From positions 9,075,501-9,139,500 of the forward strand of contig NZ_JAUSVA010000002.1 of assembly GCF_030813695.1 (NCBI RefSeq): 64,000 bases of DNA, given 5' to 3'. Source of the stretch: Kitasatospora herbaricolor. Lineage in GTDB: Bacteria > Actinomycetota > Actinomycetes > Streptomycetales > Streptomycetaceae. The notes under the pieces were generated by a model. That model did not search any database and was not told where the DNA came from. It worked only from the letters and a program-made list of their open reading frames with translations. The position numbers were made by a program, and so were the translations under genes. This document shows positions 1 through 7,841 of the stretch, in pieces; the first letter of the stretch is position 1, and the number at the start of each line of letters is the position of its first letter.

Positions 1-427
1 GCGGGATGATCAGCAGCCGTGACAGCCTGACCTGTTCGGAGTGGCTGAAGGTACGGAACAGCAGGGCCTGCGAGGTGGGGGTGAGCAGCCCTGCGGCCAG
101 GCCCTGCAGGGCGCGGGCGCCCACCAGCGACGGCAGGTCGGGGGCGGCCCCGCAGAGCACGGAGGCGGCGGTGAACACGCCGAGGGACCACAGCAGCATC
201 CGGCGGCCGCCGAAGCGTTCCAGCAGCCAGGCGGAGGAAGGGATCATGATGCCCAGGCAGACCGGGTACACGACCACGACACTGCTGAGCGAGGCTGCGG
301 TGAGGTGGAACTGGCGGGCGATGCTGGGCAGCGCGACGGTGGTGATGGCGCCGTCGACGATGCAGATGAAGGTGATGGAGACGGTCATGATCGGTACGAC
401 GTAGCGCTGGCTGATGCGAGTGCTCAT
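1..427 (-). CDS. DHA2-type MFS drug exporter, N-terminal part
   Basis: The minus strand from the ATG at 427 reads into the window edge as about 142 codons without a stop, starting MSTRISQRYVVPIMTVSIT. It shows the first helices of a 14-TM EmrB/QacA-type proton-driven multidrug exporter: the motif D1-like stretch VDGAITTVALPSIARQF, a second helix, the cytoplasmic loop with ERFGGRRMLLW (motif A position) and an ARALQGLAAGLLTP helix resembling motif B/C. Family assignment is from these patterns. The gene is truncated only because the window ends. It is divergent from a MarR gene with about 60 bp between the starts, the usual arrangement of an exporter repressed by its MarR neighbour and released by substrate binding (inference). 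Confidence 0.85.
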   Translation of the reverse strand, partial: MSTRISQRYVVPIMTVSITFICIVDGAITTVALPSIARQFHLTAASLSSVVVVYPVCLGIMIPSSAWLLERFGGRRMLLWSLGVFTAASVLCGAAPDLPSLVGARALQGLAAGLLTPTSQALLFRTFSHSEQVRLSRLLIIP

Positions 428-437
428 AGAAGCTGAG

Positions 438-450
438 CATACTCACTATG
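438..450. promoter_or_regulatory. possible MarR operator between divergent genes
   Basis: CATACTCACTATG has 4-bp inverted arms (CATA/TATG) around 5 bp, and is nested in a wider GAGCA-N15-TGCTC dyad (436-460). It lies in the 62-bp gap between the exporter start and the MarR start, one of the few AT-rich patches here. MarR dimers usually bind such short dyads. Assignment is by position only. Confidence 0.4.
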
Positions 451-489
451 ATGGTGCTCATGAAGTACGGGGACGAGGAGAGTCGCACC

Positions 490-942
490 ATGGCGGACGA
501 ACAGGGCTTTGGCAGCAGCGATGTTCTGGTGGACGAACTGTTCGCCACCACCCAGCAGTTGCGGATCTTCGTCGACGGCCGGCTGCGCGAGCACGGGGCG
601 TCGGTGGCCCGGCTGAGGGCCCTGCGGGTGCTGGCCAGGACGGGAGAACCGCTGCGGATGCGGGACCTCAGCGACCTGCTCGGCAACGCCCCGCGCACCA
701 CGACCACCATCGTGGACAGCCTGGAGCGCGACGGTCTGGTCGAGCGGGTCCGCCATCCGGAGGACCGGCGGGCCTTCCTGCTCGCCCTCACCGACCTGGG
801 TGCACTGCACTACCGCGAGGCGGAGGAGCTGGACGGGGCCGCGCTGGCCGTCGCCACCGGCACCCTGGCGCCGGCCGAACGCGAGCAGCTCCGGGCGCTG
901 CTGGGCCGGATCCGGCAGGCGGTGGCCGGCGGTACGGAGTGA
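490..942 (+). CDS. MarR-family transcriptional regulator
   Basis: 150-residue winged-helix protein. The recognition region reads RMRDLSDLLGNAPRTTTTIVDSLERDGLVERV followed by the wing RHPEDRRAFLLALT, the DRR(A/S) wing signature of MarR proteins. The N- and C-terminal helices would form the dimer interface. The ATG at 490 is preferred over an in-frame ATG at 448 because a GGACGAGGAGAG ribosome-binding site lies about 10 bp upstream of 490, and the earlier start falls inside the presumed operator. The divergent DHA2 exporter is the probable target. MarR proteins of this type usually repress an adjacent efflux pump and release on binding a phenolic or drug-like ligand; the ligand cannot be read from the sequence. 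Confidence 0.9.
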   Translation: MADEQGFGSSDVLVDELFATTQQLRIFVDGRLREHGASVARLRALRVLARTGEPLRMRDLSDLLGNAPRTTTTIVDSLERDGLVERVRHPEDRRAFLLALTDLGALHYREAEELDGAALAVATGTLAPAEREQLRALLGRIRQAVAGGTE

Positions 943-998
943 GGGTGCCGGGTCGCGTGCCGCGCGGGGGTGGGCGGCCGCGCGCCGGGTTACGACAC

Positions 999-1030
999 GG
1001 GGCCGGCAGGCCTGGACGGCCGCCGGCCCC
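999..1030. terminator. hairpin between convergent MarR and chaplin genes
   Basis: GGGGCCGGC at 999-1007 is perfectly complementary to GCCGGCCCC at 1022-1030, with a 14-nt loop. It lies between two genes that converge, where a bidirectional terminator is expected. There is no U-run, as is usual in streptomycetes. Confidence 0.5.
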
Positions 1031-1050
1031 GCTCAAGCCGTGGAAGGACG

Positions 1051-1293
1051 TCAGCCCTCGTTGATGCAGACGTTGCCGAACGCAGGGTTCAGCGCGCCCA
1101 GCACGTTGACGCTGTTGCCGCAGGCGTTGATCGGGATGTGGATCGGGATCTGGATGACATTGCCGGACAGGATGCCCGGCGACCCGACGGCGACGCCCTC
1201 TGCGGTGGACGAGGCGCTCGCGGCGCCGGCCGATCCGAGCACGAGCGCGGCGGCGGCACCGGCGAGAACGAGAGCCTTGCGGAGGTCTTTCAC
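1051..1293 (-). CDS. short chaplin (hydrophobic aerial-hyphae surface protein)
   Basis: An 80-residue secreted protein. After a signal peptide (KDLRKALVLAGAAAALVLG, cleavage near ASA) the whole mature part is one chaplin domain: GSPGILSGNVIQIPIHIPIN, then CGNSVN, LNPAFGN and CIN, with the two conserved cysteines that form the intramolecular disulfide. Short chaplins lack the LPXTG sorting signal and self-assemble into amyloid-like films that lower surface tension when aerial hyphae emerge; this is established for Streptomyces. GTG at 1293 is chosen because GGAG sits 6 bp upstream. An ATG four codons earlier has a badly spaced site. The gene stands alone, convergent with marR and divergent from the M15-like peptidase. 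Chaplin promoters are often BldN-controlled, but I could not identify such a site. Confidence 0.93.
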   Translation of the reverse strand: MKDLRKALVLAGAAAALVLGSAGAASASSTAEGVAVGSPGILSGNVIQIPIHIPINACGNSVNVLGALNPAFGNVCINEG

Positions 1294-1914
1294 GGTCTTC
1301 TCCATTCCTGGGGGGATGGTGCAGGTTCATGAAGAAGCCACCGCCGGCAGCATGTCGTGCCTGGCGGTGACACCTCCCGACCAGTCTTTGCACCAACCGG
1401 GCCGCGCGTCGCGCGGGCACACGGTTCGTTCACCCGCCCGAACGGCATCCGGCCCAGCGCTGCCCCGGGAGGACGGCCGGTCCGGCCTGCGCCCGGCCGG
1501 CGTGCGGGCCGCCCGGTGGCCCCGGGACGGGGCCTGCCGCCGCGTCGGCCCACCGGTGCGGGGTCGGTGCGCCGATCCGGCCCGCCCGGCGCGCGAACGG
1601 GCGACCGGCGGCCGGGCGGCACGAGCCGTGCACGCTTGTCGGATACATGACGGTCACGGGAAATTCACGCCCCGGCTCTACCCGCATAGACTCCCCGGCC
1701 GCCATCCTGGTCCGGCGGCGCCGCTCCCCAGGTCCCGCCCCCTCCGGAAGCGCACCGCCCGAGCCGCGACCAGACCGCCGTGCCCGGCCACGCCACCGTC
1801 CCCCCACCGGTCCGACCCCCGGCGTGGGCGCGTGGCGCCCGCCACGGCGGTCTGACGAACGGTCAGGGCACCCGTCCCCCCGTCCGAGGTCCACCGCCCC
1901 ACCCGGGAGAGCGA
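1294..1914. other. 621-bp divergent intergenic region, no gene seen
   Basis: This stretch lies between the chaplin and the secreted M15-like protein and must hold both promoters. All open frames in it are GC-driven and show no family pattern or signal sequence. The only lower-GC patch is around 1640-1690 (GTCGGATACATGACGGTCACGGGAAATTC), a plausible promoter area. Such long leader and promoter regions are common for developmentally regulated genes in Streptomyces (inference). Confidence 0.5.
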
Positions 1915-2391
1915 ATGAAGCCCCGTACCGCAGTCACCGTCGTGGCCCTGGCCATGGCCGCGTTCAGCGTCACCGCCCCGGCGGCCGACGCGAGCGGCAG
2001 CAAGGTGTCCCAGGCGACGGCCGCCGGCCAGTTCAGGAACGCCGGGATCACCTGGAGCTCCAGCGGCAACTGCACCACCCGCTCCAACTCGACCTGCACC
2101 TCCTTCGAGCAGATCAACTCCGGCACCGTCAGCACGATCATCACCCTCAAGCAGTCCAGCGGCTGCGCCATCAACATCACGGGTGGGACGGAGGTCGGCC
2201 ACGCCTCCGGCACCTACAGCCACTACAACGGCTACAAGGTCGACGTCTCCCGGAACTCCTGCATCGACGCGTACGTCCAGAACAGCTTCACCTACATCGG
2301 CTACCGCGGGGACGGCTACCCGCAGTGGAAGGCGGCCTCGGGCAACCTCTACTGCAACGAGGGCAACCACTGGGACATCACGGTCTACTGA
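1915..2391 (+). CDS. secreted single-domain M15/VanY-like zinc peptidase
   Basis: 158 residues with a signal peptide (MKPRTAVTVVALAMAAFSVT, cleavage near ADA). The mature domain carries the zinc pattern of the hedgehog/DD-peptidase fold: S102-H103-x-x-G106-x3-D110 (SHYNGYKVD) and a third ligand H152 in NEGNHWD near the C-terminus, preceded by a glycine-rich VTGGTE-like strand (ITGGTEVGHASG). Five cysteines could make two disulfides. Peptidases of this fold (VanY, VanX, M15, M74) cleave D,D or L,D peptide bonds in peptidoglycan. The substrate here is unknown, so wall remodelling is inference. GGGAG is 5 bp before the ATG. It stands divergent from a chaplin gene and is followed by a strong terminator. 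It could instead be a non-enzymatic family member, but all three ligands are present. Confidence 0.7.
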   Translation: MKPRTAVTVVALAMAAFSVTAPAADASGSKVSQATAAGQFRNAGITWSSSGNCTTRSNSTCTSFEQINSGTVSTIITLKQSSGCAINITGGTEVGHASGTYSHYNGYKVDVSRNSCIDAYVQNSFTYIGYRGDGYPQWKAASGNLYCNEGNHWDITVY

Positions 2392-2407
2392 CGTCGGCGG
2401 ACCCCAC

Positions 2408-2437
2408 GGGTGCGGGCCGGACCCCCGGCCCGCACCC
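2408..2437 (+). terminator. terminator of the M15-like peptidase gene
   Basis: GGGTGCGGGCCGG at 2408-2420 pairs perfectly (13 bp) with 2425-2437 across a 4-nt loop, 17 bp after the stop codon. Confidence 0.75.
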
Positions 2438-2666
2438 GGCCGTGCCCGCCCGCCGTCCCGGCCCCGCCGGCCGCGGGACGGGGACGGGGCCGTTCGGTCT
2501 GGGTACGCCGGGCCCGGGAGCTGAGTATCCGGGCGCCGGGGATCCCCGCGGGCCGATGACCCGGCCGGTCCGGGAGCGGGAAGGACCGGGGAGTGGGGCG
2601 GCCGGCCGGGCGGCGGCGGGGTGCCCGGGGCCCTCGGTTGTCGGCCGGGGCCGGTAGCCTGCGCGC

Positions 2667-3197
2667 ATGACCGGGATCCCAGAGGACGACCGCCGCTTTC
2701 CGCCCGCCCTGGCCGAGGTGGCGCTGGTGGAGTTCGACTACGGCGACGAGGGCGAGGGCGTCGACTTCGAGCCCTACGACGCCTTCGACACGGCGGCCGA
2801 CACCACCGACTGGCTGCGCAGCTGGACGGGCAACCGGGAGGTGGACGGCGCGGCCTACCGGATCTTCGGGCAGGACGGCACCGGCGGTCTGGCCGCCCTG
2901 TGGTGCGTACGGCCGGGGCGGCCGCTGGCGGAGCAGCCTGTGGTCTTCGTGGGGTCGGAGGGCGAGAGCGGTGTGGCGGCGGGCAGCCTCTCCGACTTCC
3001 TGTGGGTGCTGGCCGACGGCTTCGGGCCGCTGGAGGCCGCTCTGGAGGAGGGCCGGGAGCCCCGCCCGGACGCCGTCCTGACCGCCATCGCCGAGCGGCA
3101 CGCCACCACCCCGCGCCGGGCCGCCGGCCTGATCATCGTCGAGGCCCGGGCCGAGTTCCCGACCTTCACGGAGGACCTCCAGCAGCTCTGCCGCTGA
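2667..3197 (+). CDS. SMI1/KNR4 (SUKH) family protein
   Basis: 176 residues, acidic, no signal peptide or membrane segment. The pattern YRIFGQDGTGGLAALWCV, then QPVVFVGSEGESGVAAGSL, then DFLWVLADGFGPLEA is the SUKH fold signature: a strand with a G-D/E-G turn, a polar loop and the 'FL..LA.G' helix. SUKH proteins include many immunity proteins for nuclease toxins of contact-dependent systems, but in streptomycetes they also occur as isolated genes of unknown role. There is no toxin or PAAR/RHS gene next to it. The ATG directly follows TAGCCT (2655-2660), which could be a -10 element, so the transcript may be leaderless. It converges on the next gene through a shared terminator. Confidence 0.65.
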   Translation: MTGIPEDDRRFPPALAEVALVEFDYGDEGEGVDFEPYDAFDTAADTTDWLRSWTGNREVDGAAYRIFGQDGTGGLAALWCVRPGRPLAEQPVVFVGSEGESGVAAGSLSDFLWVLADGFGPLEAALEEGREPRPDAVLTAIAERHATTPRRAAGLIIVEARAEFPTFTEDLQQLCR

Positions 3198-3269
3198 GCG
3201 GCGCCGCCGGCCGTCCGGTCCCGGTCCCCGTGCGGTCCGCCCGGGCCGTGTCGCTGCCCGGGACGGGCC

Positions 3270-3310
3270 GGTGCCCGTGAGGCGTGCGGGGGCACGCCCT
3301 CACGGGCACC
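3270..3310. terminator. strong bidirectional terminator
   Basis: GGTGCCCGTGAGGCGTGC at 3270-3287 pairs with 3292-3310 (one bulged C) across a GGGG loop. The stem is 18 bp. It separates the convergent SUKH and MFS genes. Confidence 0.85.
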
Positions 3311-3374
3311 TGTCGGCCACCGACCGGGGCCGCGGCGGTGAGACCGGCCGTCCTGGCCGTCCCGGTCGTCGGGG

Positions 3375-4877
3375 CTACCGGGCCACGGCCGGGGCGCGGA
3401 CGCCGACCGCCCGGCCGCGCGCCCGGGCGACCAGCGCGCGGGCCTCCTCCGGCGAGGCCACCGCGGGCGGCGAGCCGGGCAGCGGGCGCCCGGCGCTCTC
3501 CGGCATCAGCGCGACCGCGACCAGGCCGATCACGGCGGCGGCCATCATGTAGTACGCGGGCATCATCCGGTCCCCGGTGGCGTTGATCAGCGAGGTCACC
3601 ACCAGCGGCGTGGTGCCGCCGAACAGCGAGACCGAGACGTTGAAGCCGACCGACATCGCGCCGTACCGCACATGGGTCGGGAACAGCGCCGGCAGCGAGG
3701 CCGGCATGGTGCCGGTGAAGCAGGTCAGCAGCAGGCACAGCGCCCCGACGCCGAGCAGGACGCCCCACTGCTCGCCCCCGCGGATCAGCAGCAGCGCGGG
3801 CACGGACAGCAGCAGGAAGCCGAGGCAGCCGGCCAGCAGCACCGGCCGCCGCCCGACCCGGTCCGAGAGGTGCCCGACCGGGCCGTTGACGGCCATCATC
3901 AGCACCATCGCGGCGATGATCACCAGCAGGCCGTGGGTGGCGTCGAAGGCGAGCTCGGCGGTCAGGTAGGTGGGCAGGTAGGACAGCAGCATGTAGTCGG
4001 TCACGTTGTAGACCAGGACGAGCGCCATACACAGCAGCAGGGCCCGCCGGTGCGTGGTCAGCAGCTCCCGCAGCCCGCCCTTGCGGCGCTGCTTCTCCGC
4101 CGGCCCGGCCTGCTCCTGGAGCTTGCGGAAGGCCGGCGTCTCCTCCAGCCGCATCCGCAGGTAGAGGCCGATCAGCCCGAGCGGGCCGGCGATCAGGAAC
4201 GGCAGCCGCCAGCCCCAGGAGAGCAGGCTCGACTCGTCCAGGGCGGAGGTCATCAGGGTCACCAGCGCGGCGCCGGCCACGTACCCGACCAGGGTGCCGA
4301 ACTCCAGCCAGCTGCCGAGGAAGCCCCGGCGCCGGTCGGGGGCGTACTCGGCGATGAAGGTCGTCGCCCCGCCGTACTCGCCGCCGGTGGAGAAGCCCTG
4401 GACCATCCGGGCGACCAGTAGCAGGACCGGCGCCCAGATGCCGATGGTGGCGTAGGAGGGGATCAGCCCGATCGCGAAGGTCCCGGCGGCCATCATGATC
4501 ATGGTGGCCGCGAGCACCTTCTGCCGGCCGATCCGGTCACCCAGCGGCCCGAAGACCAGACCGCCCAGCGGCCGGATCAGGAAGGCCGCGGCGAAGGTGC
4601 CGAAGGTGGCGAGCAGCTGGGTGGCGCCGCCGGCCGTCGGGAAGAAGACCTTGCCGAGGGTCACCGCCAGGTAGCTGTAGACACCGAAGTCGAACCACTC
4701 CATGGCGTTGCCGAGGGCTGCGGCGGACACCGCCCGCCGCAGCATCCCGCGCTCGACGACGGTGACGTCCCCGACCGCGAGGGATCTGCCGGCGGCGGAC
4801 GACTGGGCGACGGTGGTGGCGGCGGGGGCGCTGCCCCCGCCGTTGGACAGTACGGCTCTCGATGACGCTGGACTCAA
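3375..4877 (-). CDS. MHS-family MFS transporter (ProP/shikimate-type)
   Basis: 500 residues with twelve predicted hydrophobic segments. The N-terminal third has the metabolite:H+ symporter hallmarks: ALGNAMEWFDFGVYSYLA, FGPLGDRIGRQKVLA (motif A), then ARMVQGFSTGGEYGGATTFIAEYAP and RRRGFLGSWLEF. A second motif A copy is HLSDRVGRRPVLL. MHS proteins import osmolytes, dicarboxylates, shikimate or similar organic acids and betaines with protons. The substrate is not readable here. The N-terminal ~40 residues are polar and low in complexity and precede the first helix. It is transcribed alone, starting about 125 bp from the SRAP gene on the same strand. I see no operator in the gap. Confidence 0.88.
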   Translation of the reverse strand: MSPASSRAVLSNGGGSAPAATTVAQSSAAGRSLAVGDVTVVERGMLRRAVSAAALGNAMEWFDFGVYSYLAVTLGKVFFPTAGGATQLLATFGTFAAAFLIRPLGGLVFGPLGDRIGRQKVLAATMIMMAAGTFAIGLIPSYATIGIWAPVLLLVARMVQGFSTGGEYGGATTFIAEYAPDRRRGFLGSWLEFGTLVGYVAGAALVTLMTSALDESSLLSWGWRLPFLIAGPLGLIGLYLRMRLEETPAFRKLQEQAGPAEKQRRKGGLRELLTTHRRALLLCMALVLVYNVTDYMLLSYLPTYLTAELAFDATHGLLVIIAAMVLMMAVNGPVGHLSDRVGRRPVLLAGCLGFLLLSVPALLLIRGGEQWGVLLGVGALCLLLTCFTGTMPASLPALFPTHVRYGAMSVGFNVSVSLFGGTTPLVVTSLINATGDRMMPAYYMMAAAVIGLVAVALMPESAGRPLPGSPPAVASPEEARALVARARGRAVGVRAPAVAR

Positions 4878-5003
4878 GGGTTCACTCTTCGTGCCGGGAA
4901 CAGGGACCGCTCCCGTCTGACCCGTTCGTCTGCGCTCAAACCCCTCGCGGCCGGTACTGAGAGATGCCTCACCCGGGCCCGGGCGCCGCCAGGGAGTGCC
5001 GGT

Positions 5004-5753
5004 TCAGGTGACGGGCAGCGGGTCCGGCACCTGGTCGAGCAGCTGCGCACCGTTGTTGCGGACGGAGTTCACGGCGGTGGAGACCGGGGTGATCCGCAGC
5101 TCGTCGCCGCCCGGGGTGTGCAGCAGCCGGCGTACCTCGGCGGCGTCGGTCAGCTCGGGGTCGAGCCAGGCGTCGAAGTCCGCCGCGTCGATGGTGAGCG
5201 GCATCCGGTCGTGCACCCGGCCGGCCGCGTCGGTGGCGTCGGTGGTGATGATCGTCGCGGTGGCGAGCCAGGCGGCCGGGTCGTCGTCCTCCGGTACGCT
5301 CCGGTCCCGCCAGAACTCGTACAGGCCCGCCATCGGCATCAGGGTCCCGGCGGCCGGAGCGAGAAAGTACGGCTGCTTGTAGGCCTTCTTCCCGCCGGCC
5401 GCGGGCACCGGCTTCCACTCGTAGTAGCCGTCGGCCGGGATCAGGCACCGGCGGGTGGCGAACGCCTTGCGGAAGGCGGGCTTCTCGTGGACGGTCTCGG
5501 CCCGGGCGTTGATCATCCGGGCCCCGCCGCCCGGGTCCTTCGACCAGGACGGCACCAGGCCCCAGCGCACCTGCCGGAGCCGGCGGACCAGCTCGCCGGT
5601 CTCCCGGTCCAGGCGTTGCAGCGCCACCAGGATCGGGTCCGTGGGCGCCACGTTCCAGCTCGGGGCGAGCGTTTCGGCGGTGGGGAGGCCGACCGCGCCG
5701 AAGTACTCGGCGAGGTCCTGGACGGAGGAGGTGGAGACGTAACGACCGCACAT
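5004..5753 (-). CDS. SRAP-domain protein (YedK/HMCES family)
   Basis: 249 residues, the usual size for the family. It starts MCGRY, where Cys2 becomes the N-terminal residue after Met removal and forms the thiazolidine crosslink with abasic sites in single-stranded DNA. Other signatures are NARAETVHEKPAFR, RRCLIPADGYYEW, MAGLYEFW (active-site Glu) and the VHDRMPLTI His region. Family members protect abasic sites at replication forks and are linked to the SOS response in bacteria. ATG at 5753 is forced by the Cys2 requirement, although the frame stays open upstream. No LexA box is obvious in the short upstream gap. It appears monocistronic. Confidence 0.93.
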   Translation of the reverse strand: MCGRYVSTSSVQDLAEYFGAVGLPTAETLAPSWNVAPTDPILVALQRLDRETGELVRRLRQVRWGLVPSWSKDPGGGARMINARAETVHEKPAFRKAFATRRCLIPADGYYEWKPVPAAGGKKAYKQPYFLAPAAGTLMPMAGLYEFWRDRSVPEDDDPAAWLATATIITTDATDAAGRVHDRMPLTIDAADFDAWLDPELTDAAEVRRLLHTPGGDELRITPVSTAVNSVRNNGAQLLDQVPDPLPVT

Positions 5754-5869
5754 ACCCCCACCGTGCCATCCCGGGGGCCCCGCCGGGGGCCGACGCACCA
5801 GACCCGGTCCGGCCGCACCGGGCCGAGGCCGGACGCGTGCTCCCGTGCGGTGCCGGACGCGCGCCGCGG

Positions 5870-6298
5870 TCAGCGTCCTTCCGCGGTCGGCCGGTGGTGG
5901 ACGTACTCGACGACCGTGCCGTCCGGGTGGCGGGCGTTGAACCCGGCCCCGGTGGGCACCTGCCGGAGCGGGAGGACGATCTCCGCCCCCTCGGCGACCA
6001 GCCGGTCGTGGTACGGCCGCACGTCGTCGACCAGCAACGTCCCGGTGGTGGAGCGGAACGGCGCCAGCTCCTCCTCGGCGCCCTCGATCAGCAGGAAGGC
6101 CCCGACCGTGGCCAGCCGCAGGGCGCCGAAGGCGAAGCGGGCGTCGGCGGTCACCCCCTGCAGTCGCTCGTAGAACCCGATCGCCGCCGCCAGGCCGCCC
6201 GGGGCGAGGAAGACCCGGACCAGGACCCGGGGCGTGCTCAGATGGGAGGAGTCGTTCTCACGGCGCCACACCTCGGGCGCCCGCCGCTGTTCCGTCAT
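5870..6298 (-). CDS. VOC-superfamily (glyoxalase/bleomycin-resistance) protein
   Basis: 142 residues with two beta-alpha-beta-beta-beta modules: STPRVLVRVFLAPGGLAAAIGFYERLQG, then GAFLLIEGA, and in the second half GTLLVDDVRPYHDRLVAEGAEIV followed by FNARHPDGTVVEYVHH. The last segment (P-D-G-x-x-x-E-Y) holds the usual final metal-ligand Glu. The first-half ligand is not clear, so catalysis is unproven. VOC proteins act as dioxygenases, isomerases or binding proteins for drugs. The neighbours give no substrate. It lies 117 bp upstream of the SRAP gene on the same strand and could be co-transcribed with it. Confidence 0.75.
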   Translation of the reverse strand: MTEQRRAPEVWRRENDSSHLSTPRVLVRVFLAPGGLAAAIGFYERLQGVTADARFAFGALRLATVGAFLLIEGAEEELAPFRSTTGTLLVDDVRPYHDRLVAEGAEIVLPLRQVPTGAGFNARHPDGTVVEYVHHRPTAEGR

Positions 6299-6461
6299 GC
6301 CGCCAGGCTGCCCCGGCCCGGCCCGGGTGACCAGGCAGGCCTTGATGGGGGTGACCGGTGCTCATAGGACCGACCGGCGCGGTCCGCCGGGTGGTGGCCG
6401 GTGCGGGCAGATGCCGCGGGCTCCGGCGAGCGGGTGGGCTCCCGCGAGACTCGCCGTGGCG

Positions 6462-7344
6462 TCAGTACTTCCAGGAGCGCGGCTCGCAGGGATGGACCTC
6501 GGCCGCGAGGTCGTCCGCCAGCGCGGCGATCACGGCGCGCCCCTCGACCCGGGACAGCCAGGCGTGCGGGAGGCGGACGTCCCCGTGCAGGGCGCCCAGC
6601 AGGCTGCCGCAGAGGGAGCCGGTGGAGTCGCTGTCGCCGGAGTGGTTGACGGACAGCAGGAAGGCCGCCTCGACCGGTGTCCGCGGCGGGTTCGGGTGGC
6701 AGTGCCGGCCGTGCTGGTCCACGTGGAAGACCTGCGGCCGGGTGGGGGCCAGTGCCGCGTAGACCGCGATGCCGAGCGCCTCCTCGGCGACCCGGCCCGC
6801 GCCCAGGCTCTCCACCTTCTCCGCGGTCGCCTCGCCGTCGGCGGCCAGGTCGAGGGCCGCGCGGAGGGCGGCCGCCGTCTCCTGAGGCGGGCGTCGACCG
6901 GAGCCCGGACAGGCAGGAGTTGTCGGGCGCGCGTCGCGCGTACAGCCAGGGCTGCTCGCGCAGCCACCCGTGGCGGTGGCCGGCGGCGTCCGCGGGCGGC
7001 GGGGAGGCGTGGTCCTGGGTGTCGAGCCAGCGCAGGTACGCCTCGTGGACCAGCGCCGTCCCGTCGTCGCCGCTGCCCTTCGCCTCCTCGGACCGGGCGT
7101 GTCCGAGCAGCAGGCCCTCGACGGTGAACAGCGTCAGCCGGGTGTCGTCGGTGACCCGCCCGGTCACCCCCTCGGCGTCCGGGACCAGCCCGGTGACCCC
7201 GGCCGCACCGTACTCGGCCCGGATCGCGTCCAGGGACAGGAACCGGACGGGGTTGCCCAGCGCGTCCCCGACGGCTCCGCCGAGCAAGCTGCCGCGGACG
7301 CGGGAGCGGTGGACGGCCAACTGGTCCCATGATCGGTGCTGCAC
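6462..7344 (-). pseudogene. ADP-ribosylglycohydrolase (DraG-like), deleted and frameshifted
   Basis: Two frames together encode the ends of an ADP-ribosylglycohydrolase. The first starts at GTG 7344 and carries RVRGSLLGGAVGDALGNPV, the metal motif TDDTRLTLFT, and YLRWLDTQ through DNSCLSGLRS. The second frame resumes near 6880 with ETAAALRAALDLAADGE and runs to the stop at 6462 with VAEEALGIAVY, the hallmark NHSGDSDSTGSLCGSLLGA and a normal C-terminus. At the junction about 60-70 residues of the family are missing, namely the SKGCGGVMR segment and the HGHP/GYLPAG helices, and the frame shifts by +1. This is an internal deletion rather than a single-base error. Both ends are well conserved, so the loss may be recent. 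The intact enzyme removes ADP-ribose from arginine or other acceptors. Confidence 0.8.
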
Positions 7345-7487
7345 CGGCGGCTCTCCCGTCCTCGCCGCCCGGCGGGCGCCGCCCGGTGCGGCTGCCGGCC
7401 ATCCTGCCAGGCGGGCCGGGCCCCGGGCCTGACGGGCCCGCCGCCGCGGGAGCGCCGAGCGGAACGCCGCTGCGCGACCGGCCGGGC

Positions 7488-7823
7488 CTACGGGGTGCGG
7501 GCCCCGGCGGCGACATGGGCGCGGTCGCCGCCGAGGGCCGTGTAGAGGTCGGTCCATCGGCGGTCGGTATCCGTGGCGGGCCTGCCGTCGCAGAAGTCCT
7601 TGGTGCCGTTGGCGGTGTAGTACCGCATCAGCTGCAGCACCGACCCGGTGTCGGCACGGACGCCGGCGGTGTAGCGGCTGCCGGGAGTCTTCGACTGGTG
7701 CACCAGACAGGTCGGCGCGGCCGCACCGGCCTGAGTGTCGAGCGAGCCGTCGTCGGACGCACCGCAGCCGCTCAGGGCGGCCAGCAGGAGCAGCACGGCG
7801 AACGGGACGGGACGTGCGTTCAT
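7488..7823 (-). CDS. small lipoprotein of the DUF4331/TPR/NicO module
   Basis: 111 residues. The signal peptide MNARPVPFAVLLLLAALSGC ends in an LSGC lipobox, so the mature protein should be diacylated at Cys20 and anchored outside the membrane. The remaining ~90 residues contain VLQLMRYYTANGTKDFCDGRPATDTDRRWTDLYTALGG; I do not recognise a family. Two more cysteines (TCLVH and DFCDG) could form a disulfide. It begins 18 bp after the stop of the NicO-type exporter on the same strand and is therefore probably the last gene of that operon. A role in metal capture or as an exporter partner is inference. Confidence 0.7.
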   Translation of the reverse strand: MNARPVPFAVLLLLAALSGCGASDDGSLDTQAGAAAPTCLVHQSKTPGSRYTAGVRADTGSVLQLMRYYTANGTKDFCDGRPATDTDRRWTDLYTALGGDRAHVAAGARTP

Positions 7824-7841
7824 GACGGTGTCTCCGGGGGG

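Noticed and set aside
4920..4990. Glycine-riboswitch-like string on the minus strand (GTGAGGCATCTCTCAGTACCG) before the MHS transporter
   Set aside because: Only the 3' half resembles the aptamer; the GCCGAAGG...GCAA core and the 5' pairing strand are absent.
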